Assembly: GCA_022447405.1 (NCBI GenBank)
Contig: JAKVCE010000059.1
Coordinates: forward strand, 1 to 9,407
DNA length: 9,407 nt
Direction of reading: 5' to 3'
Source: Planctomycetota bacterium
GTDB lineage: Bacteria > Planctomycetota > UBA1135 > GCA-002686595
Each line of letters begins with the position of its first letter. The stretch's first letter is position 1. Of this stretch, positions 6,177 through 9,407 are shown piece after piece. The position numbers and the translations under genes were made by a program. A model generated the notes under the pieces. The model had not been told where the DNA came from. It did no database searches and was given only the letters and a program-made list of their open reading frames with translations.

Positions 6177-8292
6177 GTCTCAGCGCGACCCGGACGGAGC
6201 ACTCCTGCTTGCCCGGGTGTGGGACGAGTTCGATCCAAGGCGCCTCACCCTGCGGCGCGGGGTGCTTGCGCGCGTCGCAGCCCTTCACGGACTCGATGTC
6301 GAGGCTGCCCGGGCCCGGCCTGAACCAGTAGCGGGAGCGGGGGTCGATGCCGGAGAGCTCGACGGTGCGTATCACGACCACCTCGGGGAGGACGCGGCCT
6401 TCGGCGGTCTCGTGCATCGCGAGGGCACCGACCCGACGTGAGGCACCCCAGCCGCCGTGCGCGGCGCGGCTGAACTCATGCGCTCCAACGTGCGGGTCGC
6501 TCGGCCACAGCTCAGGCTTCGCGCCCACCACGATCGAGGGGCCGAGAGGTGTACGCCAGACGACCGCGCCGCGGTCCTCCTCGCCGCCGAGCTCGGCTGT
6601 GAGGAAGGGGTTGACCCAGGCCTCCTTGAGCTCGCCCTCCGCGAGGTCCCACCCGAAGTGCAGGCCTTCGGGGGTCCCGACGAGGTGCAGCGGCTGCTCA
6701 TCGAAGCGACCGACGAGGACCGTGGGCGCTTCGCCAATCACGCCGCGCTCCGGGTTCTGCGTCCCGACGGGGTCAGCGAGCTCCTGTGCGTGGCGGCTCC
6801 ACACCCAGAGCGCCTCAGCCTGCCTCGCGAGGTCTCCGTCGAGGATATTGTGGATGACGCTCTCACCACCTGCGCCCAGTCCGGGCATCGTCGCGCCGGG
6901 TTGCAGGCGTGATGGGGAGGTGATGAAGGCGTCGAACCACTCCCTGCGGAGGCGCTGGGTTGTGCGGGTGAGGTCGAAGGGCCCTGAGGTCTCGGGCATG
7001 CGCTCTCCCAAGTAGTGGCAGCTCACGCAGGCCATGCGGTCTGTCCCGGCGAGCTCTCGACCAGCGCTCGCGAGCTCCGAGATCTCCTCGTCGAGCGAGT
7101 GGGGTTCGCCCTCTTTGACGCCCGCGCTCGAGACGAGGTGTGCGGCGACGGGCGCGACGAGCTCCGCAGGGAAGGAGGGCATCCTCATTCGGTAGCCGAG
7201 GTCGGGTCGACGCGCTCTCGCGCTCCCGGTGAGCACGTCATAGATCCAAGCTCGCTTGAGACGCCAGCCGGCGTCGCCGAGATCGGGCGCCTCTTCGTTG
7301 CGCTCTCCGAGCTCACGACCGAGGGAGGCGCGGACGTCACCGTTCATCGTGTGACAGTTCGTGCAGCCCAAGACCTCATAGCGCCGACGCCCCTCGTCCA
7401 TGGGCGCCGGGTCTCCGGTCGCGCCCTTCACGCTCTTGATCCCAGCGGTGAGCGCGGCGCGGTGCTCCTCGCTGAGGCCGAGGTAGCGCGGCGAGCGCTC
7501 GTCCTCTGGGTCCAGACAGCCTCGGGTGGTGACGAGCGTCATGAGAGGGGGAGAGGAGTCGAAGAGCTCCCGAGGGGCCCGCTCCGTCACCAGCTCCACG
7601 TCGGAGGCGTTCAGCGGCGCAGGGTTCTTCCAGAGCCAGGACGCAGCGACCAAGGCCTCATACTGCTCTGGGCTCCTCTTCTCTCCGACGGCGTGGGCGC
7701 CTTGCGCGCCTGGGTCGTGACAGCTCGTGCAGCCGTGCACCTCGAGGAGGACTCGGCCCCTGAGCGCCAGATCACCGCTCGCCGCGTCGCTCCCGGGCGC
7801 TTGCCTCACGAGCCGGCCAGGGATCGGCTCGAAGTCGAAGCGAGCGCCGCTCGCGTACTGACCAGCCCAGAGGGTTCGGAGCCGGGCAGGGTTCGTGCCG
7901 CTCCGCTCAAAGCGCGCGGTGATGAGGTACTCGCCGACGTCCCCGCCAGGGAGCGCGATCGGGTTGCCGCGCGCCTCCGTGATCTCCGTTGAGACGCTGC
8001 GCTCAGGGTCGTTTGGGTCGCTCAGCGTGAGCGAGCCGACCCCGCCCTCGACCTCGAGCGTGAAGCGGTGGATGCCGGGCTCGGGCACGACGAAGAGGGC
8101 CTCGTACTCGACGACGGTGTTGTGAGCAGGGATCTCCGGGTGGAGCGCGTCGCCCTCTCCCAGCCTCAGGGCTGCGTTCGCGCTCGTGAACTCGATCGTC
8201 TTGCCGGCGTGGTCACTGGTGAGGATCGTCCGCCAGCCGTCCTGCGCAGGGGCTGCGGTCGTGAGGCAGAGGGTGAGGAGGAGCGCGCGCAT
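6172..8292 (-). CDS. Secreted three-heme cytochrome c with N-terminal PA14-like and C-terminal beta domains
   Basis: The 706-residue protein starts with signal peptide MRALLLTLCLTTAAPAQ (likely cut after A16). This favours the start at 8292 over in-frame ATGs at 8331 and 8460. Residues about 20-155 form a beta-rich region resembling PA14/carbohydrate-binding sandwiches, which is a low-certainty match. Three c-heme sites follow: CTSCH (188-192), CTNCH (310-314) and CVSCH (422-426). Likely axial Met ligands are M371 in MPSFP for heme 2 and M469 in TMPGL for heme 3. Heme 1 has no standard MP motif (M251 is the only nearby candidate). From about 515, a region beginning VLVGRFDEQPLHLVGTPEGLHFGWD resembles a C-terminal domain I recall from large planctomycete and verrucomicrobial cytochromes. 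It likely carries electrons in the periplasm, perhaps linked to oxidation of a bound substrate. No oxidase or dehydrogenase partner is in the window. Confidence 0.87.
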   Translation of the reverse strand: MRALLLTLCLTTAAPAQDGWRTILTSDHAGKTIEFTSANAALRLGEGDALHPEIPAHNTVVEYEALFVVPEPGIHRFTLEVEGGVGSLTLSDPNDPERSVSTEITEARGNPIALPGGDVGEYLITARFERSGTNPARLRTLWAGQYASGARFDFEPIPGRLVRQAPGSDAASGDLALRGRVLLEVHGCTSCHDPGAQGAHAVGEKRSPEQYEALVAASWLWKNPAPLNASDVELVTERAPRELFDSSPPLMTLVTTRGCLDPEDERSPRYLGLSEEHRAALTAGIKSVKGATGDPAPMDEGRRRYEVLGCTNCHTMNGDVRASLGRELGERNEEAPDLGDAGWRLKRAWIYDVLTGSARARRPDLGYRMRMPSFPAELVAPVAAHLVSSAGVKEGEPHSLDEEISELASAGRELAGTDRMACVSCHYLGERMPETSGPFDLTRTTQRLRREWFDAFITSPSRLQPGATMPGLGAGGESVIHNILDGDLARQAEALWVWSRHAQELADPVGTQNPERGVIGEAPTVLVGRFDEQPLHLVGTPEGLHFGWDLAEGELKEAWVNPFLTAELGGEEDRGAVVWRTPLGPSIVVGAKPELWPSDPHVGAHEFSRAAHGGWGASRRVGALAMHETAEGRVLPEVVVIRTVELSGIDPRSRYWFRPGPGSLDIESVKGCDARKHPAPQGEAPWIELVPHPGKQECSVRVALRP

Positions 8293-8300
8293 CTCTTGGG

Positions 8301-8306
8301 ATGATA
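8301..8306 (-). promoter_or_regulatory. Candidate -10 element of the cytochrome gene
   Basis: On the minus strand this reads TATCAT, 5 of 6 to TATAAT, ending 8 nt before the ATG at 8292. That distance would put the transcription start at or next to the start codon, giving a leaderless mRNA. There is no Shine-Dalgarno and no good -35. Confidence 0.4.
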
Positions 8307-8349
8307 CCCAGACGGGCTCAGGTGGCCTCATGTTCGCCCCCATTGCGCG

Positions 8350-8355
8350 TATGCT
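8350..8355 (+). promoter_or_regulatory. Candidate -10 element of the metallopeptidase gene
   Basis: TATGCT (4 of 6 to TATAAT) ends exactly 8 nt before the proposed GTG start at 8364, mirroring the opposite promoter. A leaderless transcript would explain the absence of a Shine-Dalgarno and favours GTG over the upstream ATG at 8301. No clear -35 was seen. Confidence 0.38.
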
Positions 8356-8363
8356 CTGTATTC

Positions 8364-9188
8364 GTGACAACTCCCCATAATCCTGTGCCGGGCACTCCGG
8401 AGTTCGAGGCGCTCCTCGGCGCGTGGGATCAGCTCGCCGAGGGTGAGGCTGACAGCGCATTGCGCGCTGTCGTAGACCTCTCGGACGAGCTCCCTGTGAA
8501 GAGCCTCGTCGTGTGCGCTGCCCTGACGATGAAGGGTGAGGTGACGGGCGCGCGCGCTGCGATGGACCGCTCGCTCGACCTCGGCGTCGAGGAGGATGAC
8601 CCGGAGGTGGAGCGCATCGAGGGAGAGCTCCTGCTCTCCGAGTGGCGGATCGAGGACGCGATGGATGTGTTCACGCGTCTCGCACAGATGGAAGAGCTCG
8701 CCCCTTACGCATACGACCGGCTCGCGCTCTGCCATGACCTCTTGGGCGATCCAGGCGCAGCGGATGAGGCGCTGAGGACTGCATACGAGCTGGCCCCCGA
8801 GGGCACTCCGCCGCCGGTGCAGCTCCCCGTGAGAGAGTTCCAAGCCGTTGTGCTCGAGGTGATCGAGGGTCTTGAGGGCGCCATCGAGGAGATCCTGAAC
8901 AAGAGCGAGGTCATCGTCGCGCCGGTCCCAGCGGCGGAGCTGGAGCGGGAGCCGGGGACGGTCCCGCCTGACGCGCTCGGGCTGTTCATGGGGATCTCCG
9001 AGCTCCAACGAGCCGGCGATGAGGCTCCGGTGCCGACGCCTGTGATCTATCTCTTCAAGCGCAACATCGAGCGCGAGTCTATGAGCGCCCGAGATCTTCG
9101 GGAGCAGATCACGATCACCTTCCTACATGAGCTCGGCCACCTCCTCGGCTTTGACGAGGAGGGCGTAGAAGGTATGGGGCTCGCCTGA
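8364..9188 (+). CDS. TPR-like protein with C-terminal zincin metallopeptidase domain (DUF1025/PF06262 type)
   Basis: With the GTG start at 8364 (reading MTTPHNPVPGTPEFEALLGAW) the protein has 274 residues. The frame also contains an ATG at 8301, but that would run through the divergent promoter region and add an unlikely 21-residue extension. Residues about 12-145 are helical, with repeat-like segments consistent with three to four TPR-type hairpins (for example AYDRLALCHDLLGDPGAADEA). The C-terminal 120 residues match the small zincin family: PPDALGLFMGI (201-211), PTPVIYLFKRNI (225-236), then HELGH (255-259) followed by GFDEEGVEGMGL. H255 and H259 are zinc ligands, E256 the catalytic base, and D264 or E265 a likely third ligand. 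No signal peptide or membrane segment is present, so it should be cytoplasmic. Its substrate is unknown, and the TPR half may bind a partner. It converges on the last gene with only 3 bp between stop codons. Confidence 0.83.
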   Translation: MTTPHNPVPGTPEFEALLGAWDQLAEGEADSALRAVVDLSDELPVKSLVVCAALTMKGEVTGARAAMDRSLDLGVEEDDPEVERIEGELLLSEWRIEDAMDVFTRLAQMEELAPYAYDRLALCHDLLGDPGAADEALRTAYELAPEGTPPPVQLPVREFQAVVLEVIEGLEGAIEEILNKSEVIVAPVPAAELEREPGTVPPDALGLFMGISELQRAGDEAPVPTPVIYLFKRNIERESMSARDLREQITITFLHELGHLLGFDEEGVEGMGLA

Positions 9189-9197
9189 GGGTCAGGC
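9183..9197. repeat. Perfect inverted repeat made of both stop codons of a convergent pair
   Basis: GCCTGA, loop GGG, TCAGGC forms a perfect 6-bp hairpin. Each arm is exactly the final Ala codon plus TGA stop of one gene: the metallopeptidase on plus and the secreted protein on minus. There is no T-run on either strand. Confidence 0.5.
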
Positions 9198-9407
9198 TTG
9201 GAAGGTGATCTCGACCCCTTGGGTCAGGTTGAAGGTCGAGCCGCAGGGGCCGGCAGAGTCGCGGTACCAGCCCTGGAAGCGCTGCAGGTCACCCGCGCTC
9301 CAGCTGCCAGCTGCGCCGAGGCCTCCGGTCCAGCTCGCGCTGCCCGCTGAGTCACAGAAGCGCACGCCAAGCCGACGCACGCCGCCACCTGCGCAGCGCA
9401 GCCCGTC
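9192..9407 (-). CDS. Secreted protein, C-terminal fragment with the same planctomycetal module as the first gene
   Basis: The minus-strand frame is open to the window edge, so the gene starts outside; the GTG at 9380 is internal. The 71 visible residues start DGLRCAGGGVRRLGVRF and end WYRDSAGPCGSTFNLTQG...ITFQA. These match, in order, the DGLRCAGGSVVRLEVRF and WYRDTGSSPCGSLFNLSSG...WQA parts of the first gene's C-terminus. Two Cys positions are shared (CAGG and PCGS). The segment between the matching blocks differs in sequence and is shorter, so this is a divergent family member and not a recent copy. The module is probably extracytoplasmic, and what lies upstream of it is unknown. Confidence 0.82.
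   Translation of the reverse strand, partial: DGLRCAGGGVRRLGVRFCDSAGSASWTGGLGAAGSWSAGDLQRFQGWYRDSAGPCGSTFNLTQGVEITFQA

Noticed and set aside
7015..7992. 325-residue plus-strand ORF opposite the cytochrome
   Set aside because: The minus strand carries three CxxCH sites and a signal peptide; the plus frame is Arg/Glu-biased with no recognisable motif.
8293..8460. Upstream start for the cytochrome (762 residues)
   Set aside because: It would put the signal peptide at residue 57 and overlap the divergent metallopeptidase gene.

Overview
The window looks like a chromosomal segment of a high-GC Planctomycetota bacterium, possibly from the group of marine planctomycetes with many large secreted proteins. 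Three things suggest this. Coding DNA is about two-thirds G+C. Both window edges carry the same Cys-containing C-terminal module (DGLRCAGG ... WYRD ... PCGS.FNL ... QA-stop), which I associate with secreted planctomycetal proteins. There is also a large secreted multiheme cytochrome and two lipoproteins. No rRNA, tRNA, transposase, integrase, phage or CRISPR signal was seen. The taxonomic call is inference from sequence style, not from a search.

Layout: (1) 1-1755 (+) is the 3' part of a large secreted protein with about eight propeller-like repeats and the C-terminal module. (2) 1767-2450 (-) is a redoxin-family lipoprotein with a single active-site Cys. (3) 2523-3209 (-) is an unrecognised lipoprotein built of TGTVNPFGG-type repeats and a Lys-rich tail, followed by a strong hairpin terminator. 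(4) 3210-3620 is a gene-free, AT-richer stretch with a 15-nt palindrome. (5) 3621-4739 (-) is a glycosyltransferase of the tRNA-queuosine mannosyltransferase (QTMAN/GTDC1, DUF3524) type. (6) 4788-6161 (+), divergent from it, is an HD-superfamily dNTP triphosphohydrolase-like protein. (7) 6172-8292 (-) is a secreted three-heme cytochrome c. (8) 8364-9188 (+), divergent from that, is a TPR plus zincin metallopeptidase protein with a probable GTG start. (9) 9192-9407 (-) is the 3' end of a second secreted protein with the same C-terminal module as gene 1.

The genes are mostly single units facing toward or away from each other rather than one operon. The only same-strand run (3, 2 and possibly 5) is broken by a terminator and a long gap. 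Convergent pairs are separated by only 3-11 bp and share small inverted repeats at their stop codons. Two divergent starts each have a -10-like hexamer exactly 8 nt upstream, suggesting leaderless transcripts. I found no evidence for a defence or biosynthetic system. The most notable items are the unknown repeat lipoprotein, the shared C-terminal module, the bacterial QTMAN-like enzyme and the compact gene-junction architecture.
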